A program made the translations under genes and the position numbers. DNA of 64,000 nucleotides from Mesorhizobium qingshengii (GTDB lineage: Bacteria > Pseudomonadota > Alphaproteobacteria > Rhizobiales > Rhizobiaceae), in the NCBI RefSeq assembly GCF_027563465.1, contig NZ_JAPFQA010000002.1, positions 682,001 through 746,000 on the forward strand. Reading direction: 5' to 3'. The notes under the pieces were generated by a model. That model was not told the DNA's origin. It was given only the letters and a program-made list of their open reading frames with translations, and ran no database searches. Positions 9,143 to 20,684 of the stretch are shown piece by piece (the stretch's first letter is position 1; each line of letters opens with the position of its first letter).

Positions 9143-12130
9143 ATGGCAAGACAAGATCAGGCCAACGACCAATTTTCGCTCACCTCTTTCCTCTATGGCG
9201 GCAACGCCGACTATATCGACGCGCTCTATGCCGCCTATGAGGACGATCCCGCCTCGGTCAATCCCGAATGGCAGGAGTTCTTCGCCGGGCTGAAGGACGA
9301 CGCCGGCGATGTCCGCAAGAACGCCAAGGGCGCCTCCTGGGCCAAGCCGTCCTGGCCGCTGCAGGCCAATGGCGAGCTTGTGTCGGCGCTCGACGGCAAC
9401 TGGGGCATCGTCGAGAAGCACCTGGAAAAGAAGGTCAAGGACAAGGCCGTCATCAACGGCACGGTCCTTTCCGATGCCGACGTGCATCAGGCGACGCGCG
9501 ATTCCGTGCGCGCCATCATGATGATCCGCGCCTACCGCATGCGCGGCCATCTGCACGCCAATCTCGACCCGCTCGGCATCGCCAAGCCGCTTGAGGACTA
9601 CAACGAATTGTCGCCGGAGAATTACGGCTTCACCGCCGCCGACTACGACCGGCCGATCTTCCTCGACAATGTGCTCGGGCTCGAATTCGGCACCGTCCGG
9701 CAGATGCTGGAGATCCTGACCCGCACCTATTGCTCGACGCTCGGCGTCGAATTCATGCACATCTCCGATCCCGAGGAAAAGGCCTGGATCCAGGCGCGCA
9801 TCGAGGGCGCTGACAAGGAGATCACCTTCACGGCGACCGGCAAGAAGGCGATCCTGCAGAAGCTGATCGAATCCGAAGGTTTCGAACAGTTCGCGGACAT
9901 CAAGTACAAGGGCACCAAGCGTTTCGGCCTCGATGGCAGTGAAGCGCTGATCCCGGCGCTGGAGCAGATCATCAAGCGCGGCGGCCAGCTCGGCATGAAG
10001 GAGATCGTGCTCGGCATGGCGCATCGCGGCCGGCTGAATGTGCTCTCCCAGGTGATGGCCAAGCCGCACCGCGCCATCTTCCATGAGTTCAAGGGCGGCT
10101 CGGCCGCCCCCGACGAGGTCGAAGGTTCGGGCGACGTCAAGTACCATCTCGGCGCCTCGTCGGACCGCGAGTTCGACGGCAACAAGGTGCATCTGTCGCT
10201 GACCGCCAACCCCTCGCACCTGGAGATCGTCGATCCGGTGGTGATGGGCAAGGCGCGCGCCAAGCAGGATTATCTGTTCGGCCGCAGCCGCGAGGAGATC
10301 GTGCCGCTGGAGGAGCGCGCCAAGGTGTTGCCGCTCTTGCTGCACGGCGACGCCGCCTTCGCCGGCCAGGGCGTGATCGCTGAAATCCTCGGCCTGTCCG
10401 GCCTGCGCGGCCACCGCGTCGCCGGCACGCTGCATTTCATCATCAACAACCAGATCGGCTTCACCACCAATCCGCGCTTCTCGCGCTCGTCGCCCTATCC
10501 GTCCGACGTCGCCAAGATGATCGAGGCGCCGATCTTCCACGTCAACGGCGACGATCCGGAAGCGGTGGTCCATGCCACCAAGGTGGCGATCGAATTCCGC
10601 ATGAAGTTCCACAAGCCAGTGGTGGTAGACATGTTCTGCTACCGCCGCTTCGGCCACAATGAGGGCGACGAACCGGCCTTCACCCAGCCGATCATGTATC
10701 GCAACATCCGCAACCACAAGACGACGGTGCAGATCTACGCCGACCGCCTGATTGCCGAAGGCCACATCACCCAGGCCGAATTCGACAAGATGAAGGCGGA
10801 CTGGCGAGCGCATCTGGAATCGGAATGGGAGGTCGGCCAGCACTACAAGCCCAACAAGGCCGACTGGCTCGACGGCGCCTGGTCGGGCTTGCGCACGGCC
10901 GACAACCAGGACGAAACGCGGCGCGGCAAGACCGCCGTGCCGGTCAAGACGCTGAAGGAAATCGGCAAGAAGCTGACCGAGGTGCCGAAGGATTTCGAGG
11001 CGCACAAGACGATCATCCGCTTCCTCGAGAACCGCCGTCAGGCGATCGAGTCCGGCGAAGGCATCGACTGGTCGACGGCCGAGGCGCTGGCCTTCGGCGC
11101 CATCCTGCTCGATGGCAACCCGATCCGGCTGTCGGGGCAGGATTCCGAACGCGGCACCTTCTCGCAGCGCCACTCCGTGCTCTACGACCAGCGCGACGAG
11201 ACCCGCTACATCCCGCTCAACAACCTGTCCGCCGCACAGGCCGGCTACGAAGTCATCAACTCGATGCTGTCGGAAGAGGCGGTGCTCGGCTTCGAATATG
11301 GCTACAGCCTTGCCGAGCCGAAGGCGCTGACGCTGTGGGAAGCGCAGTTCGGTGACTTCGCCAACGGCGCCCAGGTGGTGTTCGACCAGTTCATCTCGTC
11401 GGGCGAGCGCAAGTGGCTCAGAATGTCGGGCCTCGTCTGCCTGCTGCCGCATGGCTATGAAGGCCAGGGTCCGGAACATTCCTCGGCGCGGCTCGAGCGC
11501 TTCCTGCAGCTTTGCGCCGAAGACAACATGCAAGTGGCCAACTGCACGACACCGGCCAACTACTTCCACATCCTGCGCCGGCAGTTGAAGCGGGACTTCC
11601 GCAAGCCGCTGATCCTGATGACGCCGAAGTCGCTGCTGCGCCACAAGCGGGCGGTGTCGACGCTGCCGGAAATTTCCGGCGAGAGTTCGTTCCACCGGCT
11701 CTTGTGGGACGATGCCCAGCTGCTTCCCGGCCAGGCGATCAAGCTGGTCAAGGATTCGAAGATCCGCCGCGTCGTGCTGTGCTCGGGCAAGGTCTATTAC
11801 GACCTCTACGAAGAGCGCGAGAAGCGCGGCGTCAACGATATCTACCTGCTGCGCGTCGAACAGCTCTATCCGTTCCCGGCCAAGGCGCTGATCACGGAAT
11901 TGTCGCGCTTCCGCAACGCCGAGATGGTGTGGTGCCAGGAGGAGCCCAAGAACATGGGCGCCTGGTCGTTCATCGACCCGTATCTGGAGTGGGTGCTGGC
12001 GCATATCGACGCCAAGCATCAGCGGGTGCGCTACACCGGCCGCCCGGCTGCCGCCTCGCCGGCGACCGGATTGATGTCCAAGCACCTTGCCCAGCTCGCC
12101 GCCTTGCTCGAAGACGCGCTCGGCGAATAA
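9143..12130 (+). CDS. sucA: 2-oxoglutarate dehydrogenase E1 component
   Basis: A 995-residue thiamine-diphosphate enzyme that decarboxylates 2-oxoglutarate and passes the succinyl group to SucB. The N-terminal SLTSFLYGGNADYIDALYAA segment, the HRGRLNVLSQVM active-site region, GEIL..SGLRGHRVAGTLH and NNQIGFTTNP for thiamine/Mg binding, and the C-terminal QEEPKNMGAW motif are typical of alphaproteobacterial E1o. A 213-base gap separates it from sucD, so sucA may have its own promoter. Upstream in-frame ATGs fall in non-conserved sequence and were not used. Confidence 0.97.
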   Translation: MARQDQANDQFSLTSFLYGGNADYIDALYAAYEDDPASVNPEWQEFFAGLKDDAGDVRKNAKGASWAKPSWPLQANGELVSALDGNWGIVEKHLEKKVKDKAVINGTVLSDADVHQATRDSVRAIMMIRAYRMRGHLHANLDPLGIAKPLEDYNELSPENYGFTAADYDRPIFLDNVLGLEFGTVRQMLEILTRTYCSTLGVEFMHISDPEEKAWIQARIEGADKEITFTATGKKAILQKLIESEGFEQFADIKYKGTKRFGLDGSEALIPALEQIIKRGGQLGMKEIVLGMAHRGRLNVLSQVMAKPHRAIFHEFKGGSAAPDEVEGSGDVKYHLGASSDREFDGNKVHLSLTANPSHLEIVDPVVMGKARAKQDYLFGRSREEIVPLEERAKVLPLLLHGDAAFAGQGVIAEILGLSGLRGHRVAGTLHFIINNQIGFTTNPRFSRSSPYPSDVAKMIEAPIFHVNGDDPEAVVHATKVAIEFRMKFHKPVVVDMFCYRRFGHNEGDEPAFTQPIMYRNIRNHKTTVQIYADRLIAEGHITQAEFDKMKADWRAHLESEWEVGQHYKPNKADWLDGAWSGLRTADNQDETRRGKTAVPVKTLKEIGKKLTEVPKDFEAHKTIIRFLENRRQAIESGEGIDWSTAEALAFGAILLDGNPIRLSGQDSERGTFSQRHSVLYDQRDETRYIPLNNLSAAQAGYEVINSMLSEEAVLGFEYGYSLAEPKALTLWEAQFGDFANGAQVVFDQFISSGERKWLRMSGLVCLLPHGYEGQGPEHSSARLERFLQLCAEDNMQVANCTTPANYFHILRRQLKRDFRKPLILMTPKSLLRHKRAVSTLPEISGESSFHRLLWDDAQLLPGQAIKLVKDSKIRRVVLCSGKVYYDLYEEREKRGVNDIYLLRVEQLYPFPAKALITELSRFRNAEMVWCQEEPKNMGAWSFIDPYLEWVLAHIDAKHQRVRYTGRPAAASPATGLMSKHLAQLAALLEDALGE

Positions 12131-12160
12131 ACAGAACCCGACAAGAAACGGACAGGCACA

Positions 12161-13441
<1,281 letters not shown>

Positions 13442-13452
13442 GGTTATCCGCG

Positions 13453-14031
13453 ATGGCCGGGCCTGTCGAGCCGATCGATCTCTTCGAACTTCTGACGACA
13501 GGCCGGGCAGGCCCGATTGAACTTGCCAAAAGCAGTCGCGAAGCAATTCGCGGCCTGATCGATCCGGAAGATGTCCGGGCCGACAACCACGTTCGGCACG
13601 GTGACGACGAATCCGCATGGTGCATTTACGGCGCGAATTGCGAGTTCTTTTTCAGCCCTGATTTTCGTCTGAGGTCGATCAGCGTCGAGCCTGTCTTCGG
13701 AAGATTGCAGGCGGGTGCGATGGCGACCTGGTACGGCCATCTCGACGTCGATGTGGGCCGGCATCCGGTGATTTTTGCAGGCACAAAGCCGATAGAAATA
13801 CATACCTTGCCAAAAGCATTGCAGTTCATGAACAAGAGTGAATTCAAGTGGGCAATCGGCGGCGGCCGTGAGCGCGATGTCTATATTGAACTCGCGGAGA
13901 GTTCTCGCATCTTGACCCTCAAATACGAGGTGAACGCGATTCCGGTCGACAGGAATGACAACGTGGCCTTCGAGATGGATTATTTTCTTTCGACGGTCTT
14001 CATCCTCGATCGGAACGTCCCAGGCGGATAG
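13453..14031 (+). CDS. Hypothetical protein, unknown function
   Basis: A 192-residue soluble protein with no signal peptide or membrane segment; I do not recognise a domain. It begins 11 bases after sucB with AAGG upstream. It contains several aromatic and acidic stretches (ESAWCIYGANCEFFFSPDF) of the sort found in small binding or immunity-like proteins, but that is only an impression. Its codons look somewhat more AT-tolerant (aagagtgaattc, gatgtctatatt) than the flanking TCA genes, which could mean later insertion. Confidence 0.65.
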   Translation: MAGPVEPIDLFELLTTGRAGPIELAKSSREAIRGLIDPEDVRADNHVRHGDDESAWCIYGANCEFFFSPDFRLRSISVEPVFGRLQAGAMATWYGHLDVDVGRHPVIFAGTKPIEIHTLPKALQFMNKSEFKWAIGGGRERDVYIELAESSRILTLKYEVNAIPVDRNDNVAFEMDYFLSTVFILDRNVPGG

Positions 14032-14038
14032 GGCTGAA

Positions 14039-14554
14039 ATGACGACACGTTCCTTTCGCTCCAAAAGTTTGCCGACGGTATCGTTCGCTGCCTGCATCGC
14101 CTTGCTTTCTGCAAATGCCCATGCCGCCTGCCCGATCGAGCTCGCGGTCTATGGTGACGCGCAGAGCGGCACCGAGATCGACTTCACGCCAACCGGCACC
14201 TCGGCTGTTGTCACCAACAGCTTCCGCATGATCCTCGACAACAATGTGGTGCTGAACGGCATTGTGATGTGGAGCTCGGGTGAAGCGCGGCCGAACGGCT
14301 CCTTGATGTACAAATGCCCTGAGGGCGACGTCACTGGCGGCGAACTTGCCGCCTGCACCCTTTGGAACGGTGTGATCTATACGTCGGATGACAAGGGAGC
14401 GATCGGGTTGTTGCCGGCGCAAGGCGTCGATGCGCCGAAGACACTGATCCTGCCCGACCTCGGGCCGTCATTGCGGCATTCGCTGGCCTATGGCGGCAGC
14501 GGATTTTCGAAAGTGCCGTCGGATGTGTTTACGCTGAAGGGATGCCAGGAATGA
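14039..14554 (+). CDS. Secreted hypothetical protein
   Basis: A 171-residue protein with a signal peptide (residues about 1-30, ending SANAHA before ACPIEL) and four cysteines in the mature part (ACPIEL, YKCPEG, LAACTLW, KGCQE), which could form two disulfides in the periplasm. No known family is recognised. It starts 7 bases after the preceding hypothetical gene, and its stop overlaps the following SDR start in an ATGA, so the three genes form one transcriptional group within the suc-lpd cluster. Confidence 0.7.
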   Translation: MTTRSFRSKSLPTVSFAACIALLSANAHAACPIELAVYGDAQSGTEIDFTPTGTSAVVTNSFRMILDNNVVLNGIVMWSSGEARPNGSLMYKCPEGDVTGGELAACTLWNGVIYTSDDKGAIGLLPAQGVDAPKTLILPDLGPSLRHSLAYGGSGFSKVPSDVFTLKGCQE

Positions 14555-15306
14555 GCGAGGCGCAAAAGGTGCTGCTGGTCACCGGCGGCAGCCGCGGCAT
14601 TGGCGCCGCCGTCTGCCGGCTCGGGTCGAAGGCCGGCTATCGCGTGGCGGTCAACTACGCCTCGAACCAGGCCGCCGCCGACGCGCTGGTCGGCGACATC
14701 AAGGCCGGCGGCGGCGACGCTTTTTCGGTCAAGGGCGATGTCGGCAGCGAAGCCGATATCGTGGCCATGTTCGAGGCTGTCGACCGTGCCTATGGCCGGC
14801 TCGATGCCTTCGTCAACAATGCCGGCATCGTCGACGTCAAGGCGCGCGTCGACGAGATGGATGTTTCGCGGCTGGAGCGCATGATGCGCATCAATGTCGT
14901 GGGTTCGTTCCTCTGCGCACGCGAGGCGGTGAAGCGCATGTCGACCCGCCATGGCGGCAAGGGTGGAGCGATCGTCAACATCTCGTCGGCCGCTGCGGTG
15001 CTGGGCGCGCCGGACAATTATGTCGACTATGCCGCCTCCAAGGGCGCCATCGACACCTTCACCGTCGGGCTCGCCCGCGAGGTGGCGCTGGAAGGCATTC
15101 GCGTCAACGCGGTGCGGCCGGGCATCATCGACACCGACATCCATGCCTCCGGCGGACAGCCGGACCGGGTGGCACTGATCCAGGACACGCTTCCGATGAA
15201 AAGAGCCGGCACCGCCGATGAAGTCGCCGCTGCCGTTCTCTATCTTCTATCCGACGCCGCGTCCTATACGACAGGCGCGATCCTGAATGTCAGCGGCGGC
15301 CGCTGA
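14551..15306 (+). CDS. SDR-family oxidoreductase
   Basis: A 251-residue short-chain dehydrogenase/reductase. The cofactor motif TGGSRGIGAAV is at residues 11-21, the NNAGIVD strand follows, ISSAAA carries the catalytic Ser, and YVDYAASKGAID has the Tyr-x3-Lys pair. The VNAVRPGIIDTDIH segment is typical of glucose/3-ketoacyl-reductase-like members. Substrate is unknown. The 4-base overlap with the upstream gene selects this ATG over one at 14542. Confidence 0.9.
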   Translation: MSEAQKVLLVTGGSRGIGAAVCRLGSKAGYRVAVNYASNQAAADALVGDIKAGGGDAFSVKGDVGSEADIVAMFEAVDRAYGRLDAFVNNAGIVDVKARVDEMDVSRLERMMRINVVGSFLCAREAVKRMSTRHGGKGGAIVNISSAAAVLGAPDNYVDYAASKGAIDTFTVGLAREVALEGIRVNAVRPGIIDTDIHASGGQPDRVALIQDTLPMKRAGTADEVAAAVLYLLSDAASYTTGAILNVSGGR

Positions 15307-15323
15307 GCGCTCTCAAGCAGTTC

Positions 15324-15372
15324 GAGCATGATGTCATCCGAAAACCGCGTCACACTTTTCGGCATCATGCTC
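15324..15372. repeat. Palindromic repeat, family B
   Basis: A 49-base unit has perfect 10-base outer arms gagcatgatg / catcatgctc and a core of ccgaaaaccgcgtcacac. Related copies occur at 18626-18675, 31223-31271 and 40936-40981. It fills most of the gap between the SDR gene and lpd and ends 20 bases before the lpd start. Confidence 0.85.
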
Positions 15373-15391
15373 AAAACAGAAGGACAATATC

Positions 15392-16798
<1,407 letters not shown>

Positions 16799-16869
16799 GG
16801 CGACGGCTATCCGATCTTCGCCGCTGATCCGTAGCGGCGCGAAGAAGGCCTCCAGCGTCGCGCTGCCCC

Positions 16870-16990
16870 TCATTGCCCTGCCGGGCATTTCTCCCCGTAT
16901 AGTGACGGGGAGAGAGAAGCCCGCGCCGAGGGTCGCCAATTGCCATCGTAGCAGAAAGGGCGCCGAGGTTGGGGCCGGCAGGCACAAGAG
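16870..16990. repeat. Degenerate intergenic repeat with hairpin
   Basis: The 303-base gap between lpd and the next gene holds no convincing coding frame. Part of it looks like a decayed intergenic repeat of a type I recall from Mesorhizobium: ctgccgggcatttctcccc, a 9-base hairpin tctccccgt / acggggaga at 16890-16913, then gcccgcgccg and gggcgccgagg. The assignment to a known repeat family is from memory and is tentative. Confidence 0.45.
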
Positions 16991-17046
16991 GCGGCGTCGA
17001 TGTCGACCGTACCTGCGTTACGGCCCACACGCTCAATAGCAACTGC

Positions 17047-17090
17047 CCAAAACAAAACGGCCCGCTTTTCAGCGGGCCGTTCGTATTTGA
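17047..17090 (-). terminator. Rho-independent terminator for the 17102-17410 gene
   Basis: A perfect 10-base stem (aacggcccgc, 17056-17065, with gcgggccgtt, 17072-17081) and a 6-base loop. On the reverse strand the stem is followed by a T-rich stretch (GTTTTGTTTTGG). It sits just past the stop of the reverse-strand gene. Confidence 0.8.
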
Positions 17091-17101
17091 TCTCTGGCCG
17101 A

Positions 17102-17410
17102 TCAGTTGGCCGGTGCGGCAGGTGCAGGCGCCGGAGCCGGAGCCGCAGGGGCCGGCGCTGCGGGAGCAGCGGGAGCTGGTGCCGCAGGAGCCGGTTCGGC
17201 GGGCTTTGCCGGTTCGGCTGGCTTCATCGGTTCCGCGGGCGCGGGCGCAGGGGCCGGTGTGCTGGCCGCCGGAGGCTCAGTCGCCGGATGTTCGACCCTT
17301 CTTCCGAAAACATAATACGCGACGATGGCCAGAATAACGACGACCAGCGCAATCAGCCAAGGACTGCCGCCGCCGCCCGGCCTGGAAGTGTCGTTTGATG
17401 AATTCGCCAT
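17102..17410 (-). CDS. Membrane-anchored Ala/Pro-rich protein
   Basis: A 102-residue protein with a short Ser/Gly-rich N-terminus, one membrane helix (WLIALVVVILAIVAYYVFG, about residues 18-36) and a tail made almost entirely of Ala, Pro and some Lys/Glu. The tail probably extends into the periplasm and could span or bind the wall; function is unknown. The second ATG (17410) is chosen because it begins MANSS; an ATG five codons upstream is possible. Confidence 0.75.
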   Translation of the reverse strand: MANSSNDTSRPGGGGSPWLIALVVVILAIVAYYVFGRRVEHPATEPPAASTPAPAPAPAEPMKPAEPAKPAEPAPAAPAPAAPAAPAPAAPAPAPAPAAPAN

Positions 17411-17536
17411 AAAAGTGTCCTCCATGGATGAAAATGATCAATCAACAGCCATCAACGCGCAACCGTTGAATGGGTTTCACGCTAGGGAAGGAAAACGCCG
17501 AAAAGGCGACGCCTGGATTCCCCGCTGCCATGCGAC

Positions 17537-18607
17537 TCAATTGACAGCGGTCACAGTATAGCCGGCTTTGCGAAAATCCTCGACCAGTCCATCGGGACCG
17601 GGAAGGTGCAGGGCGCCGACCGCCATGAAGGCATTGCCTTTGGCAAGGATCGGTTCGGCATGGTCGACCATCACCTTGTTGCGGCTGGTGATCATGGTTT
17701 CCTCGAACGCCACGTAGCTGCCGGCCTGGCCGCCTTCCGCATCCGGGAGCACGGCGCGAAACAACGGCCAGAACATGCCGGTCTCGCCGCGCTGGTAAAG
17801 CACGATCATGGTCTCGTTGACGTCGTTGACCTTGTCGCCAAGCTTCACGGTATCGACCAGCCCCTTCATGTGAAAGGCGAGCGGCAGCGAGGCCATGGCG
17901 CGGAGCTGGCTGGCAGCCGTTTCCAACCCTTCCACCGGCTTGCCCGCGGCCTTGGCACTTTCCGCCAGCTTGACGTCGAGCACCGGTGCGCCGCCCGACT
18001 GGCGGGCGAGCTCGCAAGCCGGCAGTGCCAGCATCGCCGACAGCAGCCAAGGCTTCATCTTGGCGACCGTCAATGGCGGAATGCCGCGCGCGTCGAGCGC
18101 GGTGTTCATGGCCGCGGCATCGTCCGGCGACAGCAACGACGACAGCGTCGTGTTGTCGGTGAACATCATCAGGTCCGGCTCCTTGAGCATCGCAGCCATC
18201 ATCTTCTGCTTGTCGAGCACGTCGGTGGTCTCGATGACGATGGTGCCGGCGGCGTCATAGGCTGTCTGCGCGGCGGGCGGCAGCGCTGTCACACGCGGGT
18301 CGGTCATGTGCATGGTGCCGAACAGGAAGGACGGCTTTTCGCCCGGCCTCTCCAGCTTCCACAGCAGGCCCTTGCCGTTCGGCGTGGCGGCGGCTTCCGC
18401 TTCGATCCTGCGGTAGGTGGCCGGATCGTCCTTCTGCAGGGCCGACAGCATGTTGGCGCCGGTGCAGGTCGGAATCTCGGCATGCGCCCTGCCCGCAGCG
18501 AACAGCAGTGCGGCGAGGAAAGACAGGAAAAACAGGACGTTGAGCGCCACGAGCAGCTTCAGCGAGATGAGAGCGGCGCGGTCGGCGACGGCGATGACGC
18601 GTTTCAT
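17537..18607 (-). CDS. TraB/GumN-family protein
   Basis: A 356-residue protein with a long hydrophobic N-terminal signal/anchor (to about residue 44) and a TraB/GumN (PrgY-like) domain. The signatures LFGTMHMTDPRVTALP and a C-terminal AFMAVGALHLPGPDGLVEDFRKAGY carry the two G-x-x-H motifs of the Tiki/TraB/EreA fold. Members are thought to be metal-dependent proteases or hydrolases; the role here is unknown. An alternative ATG at 18631 has a better GGGAAGAG site but lies inside a palindromic repeat, so 18607 is preferred. Confidence 0.85.
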   Translation of the reverse strand: MKRVIAVADRAALISLKLLVALNVLFFLSFLAALLFAAGRAHAEIPTCTGANMLSALQKDDPATYRRIEAEAAATPNGKGLLWKLERPGEKPSFLFGTMHMTDPRVTALPPAAQTAYDAAGTIVIETTDVLDKQKMMAAMLKEPDLMMFTDNTTLSSLLSPDDAAAMNTALDARGIPPLTVAKMKPWLLSAMLALPACELARQSGGAPVLDVKLAESAKAAGKPVEGLETAASQLRAMASLPLAFHMKGLVDTVKLGDKVNDVNETMIVLYQRGETGMFWPLFRAVLPDAEGGQAGSYVAFEETMITSRNKVMVDHAEPILAKGNAFMAVGALHLPGPDGLVEDFRKAGYTVTAVN

Positions 18608-18625
18608 GGCTCTATCTTCGTGCTT

Positions 18626-18675
18626 GACCATGATCTCTTCCCGAAAACCGGGCCCCACTTTTCCGGATCATGGTC
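18626..18675. repeat. Palindromic repeat, family B
   Basis: A 50-base unit has perfect 10-base arms gaccatgatc / gatcatggtc around ccgaaaaccgggccccac. It lies immediately upstream of the TraB/GumN gene and contains an alternative start codon and GA-rich ribosome-like site for that gene. Confidence 0.85.
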
Positions 18676-18739
18676 TAGGATCAAAAAGCGGCGAAACGGT
18701 TAACCGGCGCGGCGAAATTGTCTTGGACGAAGCCGCCGG

Positions 18740-19678
18740 TCATGCGCGGGGATGGGCGGACTCGTAGATCTCGAGCAGCCTCGCGGTGTCGACGCCGGTG
18801 TAGATCTGCGTCGTCGACAGGCTGGCGTGGCCCAGGAGTTCCTGGATGGTGCGCAGGTCGCCGCCGCGGCCGAGCAGATGCGTGGCGAAGGAATGGCGTA
18901 GCGCATGCGGCGTCGCCGTGTCGGGCAGGTTGAGCGCCGAGCGCAGTTTCGCCATGTCGCGCTGGACGATGGCCGGGTTGAGCGGGCCACCACGGGCGCC
19001 GCGAAACAGCAGCCCCTTCGGGTCGAGATGATACGGACACAGCCGTCGGTATTCGGCGATGGCGCGCAGCGCCACCGGCAGCACCGGCACCAGCCGCGTC
19101 TTGCCGCCCTTGCCGGTGACGCGCAGCACGGTGTCGGACGCCGACGCCAGATCGGCGCCGGCCAGGCCGAGCGCCTCGGAAATGCGCAGGCCGGAGCCGT
19201 AGAGCAGGGTCAGCACCGCGGCGTTGCGGGCGGCGATCCAGGGTTCCTCGGACAGTTGGCCTTCGACGGACACGACATGCTTTGCATCGCTGGCCGTCAG
19301 CGGCTTCGGCAGCGACTTGGGCTGGCGCGGAGCGCGCAAGGCCGCGGCACCAGCGGCATTGACGAGGCCGCGCCGCTCGAGGAAACGCAGCAGTGAACGG
19401 ATGCCGGCCAGTCCACGGCCAAGCGTGCGGGCGCCGGCGCCGGCATTGCGGCGGGCGGCAAGGAAGCCGCGCAGGTCGGCCGGGCGCAGGTTGGCGATGT
19501 CGGCGATGCCGGGCGAGCCGCCGCAATGGCCGGTGAGAAAATGCAGGAATTGTCGGGTGTCGCGCTCATAGGCTTCGACGGTCTCGGGCGACAGCCGGCG
19601 CTCGCGCGCCAGCATCTTCAGCCAGCTTTCACGCGCCGCCTGCAGATCGGGTTTTGCCGGGATGAGGAATTCCTGCAT
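18740..19678 (-). CDS. xerC: Tyrosine recombinase XerC
   Basis: A 312-residue site-specific recombinase. The N-terminal SAM-like domain (about 10-105) is followed by the catalytic domain with the first Arg in LYGSGLRISEALGL, the H-x-x-R box in HALRHSFATHLLGRGG, the later His in LLGHASLSTTQIYTGV and the nucleophilic Tyr in the same segment. XerC with XerD resolves chromosome dimers at dif at the septum, in concert with FtsK (also in this window). Length and lack of phage neighbours favour the housekeeping enzyme over an integrase. Confidence 0.92.
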   Translation of the reverse strand: MQEFLIPAKPDLQAARESWLKMLARERRLSPETVEAYERDTRQFLHFLTGHCGGSPGIADIANLRPADLRGFLAARRNAGAGARTLGRGLAGIRSLLRFLERRGLVNAAGAAALRAPRQPKSLPKPLTASDAKHVVSVEGQLSEEPWIAARNAAVLTLLYGSGLRISEALGLAGADLASASDTVLRVTGKGGKTRLVPVLPVALRAIAEYRRLCPYHLDPKGLLFRGARGGPLNPAIVQRDMAKLRSALNLPDTATPHALRHSFATHLLGRGGDLRTIQELLGHASLSTTQIYTGVDTARLLEIYESAHPRA

Positions 19679-19833
19679 GACGGCATTTTCGGGTATTCGG
19701 GTTAGGAAGCGGTGAAGAGCGCGTCATTGAAATGACAGCGGGCGATCATTGAAATGACGCCGGGCTGGGGTTAGGAGAGTCGTCGGATTGGTGGCAAGTC
19801 ACAAACCCTGGTGATTGGCTGAAACGCAAGGTC

Positions 19834-20081
19834 CCTTCGTCATCCACGGGCGGAGCAGGAGCGAAGCTCCGTCGCGGAGACCCGAGGATGCCGTGACCTG
19901 CGAGCGCTGCTGCGTTACAAGTCTGATAACTTTGCAGTGGAGACCATGCGCAAGCAGAGAGTTGGCAGGAACGAGACACGTGATCCTTTCTGAACTGCCG
20001 TGCTTTTTGGTCGCCGTAACGGAATGGATCCTCGGGTCTCCGCAGCCGCTTTGCGCCTGCTCCGCCCGTGGATGACGAAGG
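19834..20081. mobile_element. MITE-like element with about 60-base terminal inverted repeats
   Basis: The left end (ccttcgtcatccacgggcgg onward, 19834-19895) and the right end (to 20081, ending ccgtggatgacgaagg) are inverted copies of each other over about 60 bases with a few mismatches, including gagacccgaggat / atcctcgggtctc. The internal 130 bases hold no convincing gene. Small size, long inverted ends and no transposase suggest a miniature inverted-repeat element. It occupies the gap before rimM and ends 9 bases from its start codon. Confidence 0.75.
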
Positions 20082-20090
20082 TAAAGTGCC

Positions 20091-20684
20091 ATGAACAAGC
20101 CCCAGAACCCTGTCCAGATGGCCGTGATCGGCGCCGCCCACGGCATCAAGGGCGAGTTGCGGGTGAAAACCTTCACCGGCGAGCCGCTGGCGCTGGCCGA
20201 CTATGGACCGCTCTACGCCAAGGACGGCCGCGCCTTCCACATCATCGACATCAGGCCCGCCAACACGGTCGTCGTGGTTCGCTTCAAAGGCATCAGCGAC
20301 CGCAACGCCGCCGAGGCGCTGGCCGGCACGGAATTGTTCGTCGATCGCTCGGTGCTGCCGGACGACGGCGAGGAGGATGAGTTCTACCATGCCGACCTGG
20401 TCGGGCTGGAGGTCCGGGACGACACCGGTGTTGCCATCGGCAAGGTCGTCGCGGTGCACAATTTCGGCGGCGGCGACATCCTCGATGTGACGCTGGGCGG
20501 GCGCAAGGGCGTGCTGATCCCGTTCACGCAGGCCGCCGTGCCGCAAGTGTCGGTCGCCGAGGGTTTTGTCCGCGTCGACCCGGCGGCGGCCGGGCTCGTC
20601 GACGACGAGGATGCGCCGCACGAAGAGGACTTCGACCCGAAGGGCAGGCCGCGCGGACCAAGGGACGCCGGGGGCAACCGGTGA
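20091..20684 (+). CDS. rimM: Ribosome maturation factor RimM
   Basis: The 197-residue protein has the RimM N-terminal domain ([22 protein letters not shown]) and a C-terminal PRC-barrel ([18 protein letters not shown] to [10 protein letters not shown]). It assists 30S subunit maturation. The C-terminal 35 residues are acidic and Gly/Arg-rich. Its stop overlaps the trmD GTG start, a classic coupling. Confidence 0.96.
   Translation: MNKPQNPVQMAVIGAAHGIKGELRVKTFTGEPLALADYGPLYAKDGRAFHIIDIRPANTVVVVRFKGISDRNAAEALAGTELFVDRSVLPDDGEEDEFYHADLVGLEVRDDTGVAIGKVVAVHNFGGGDILDVTLGGRKGVLIPFTQAAVPQVSVAEGFVRVDPAAAGLVDDEDAPHEEDFDPKGRPRGPRDAGGNR

Noticed and set aside
18740..19678. Phage-type integrase and attachment site
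   Set aside because: The recombinase has XerC length and motifs, with no phage genes or tRNA nearby.
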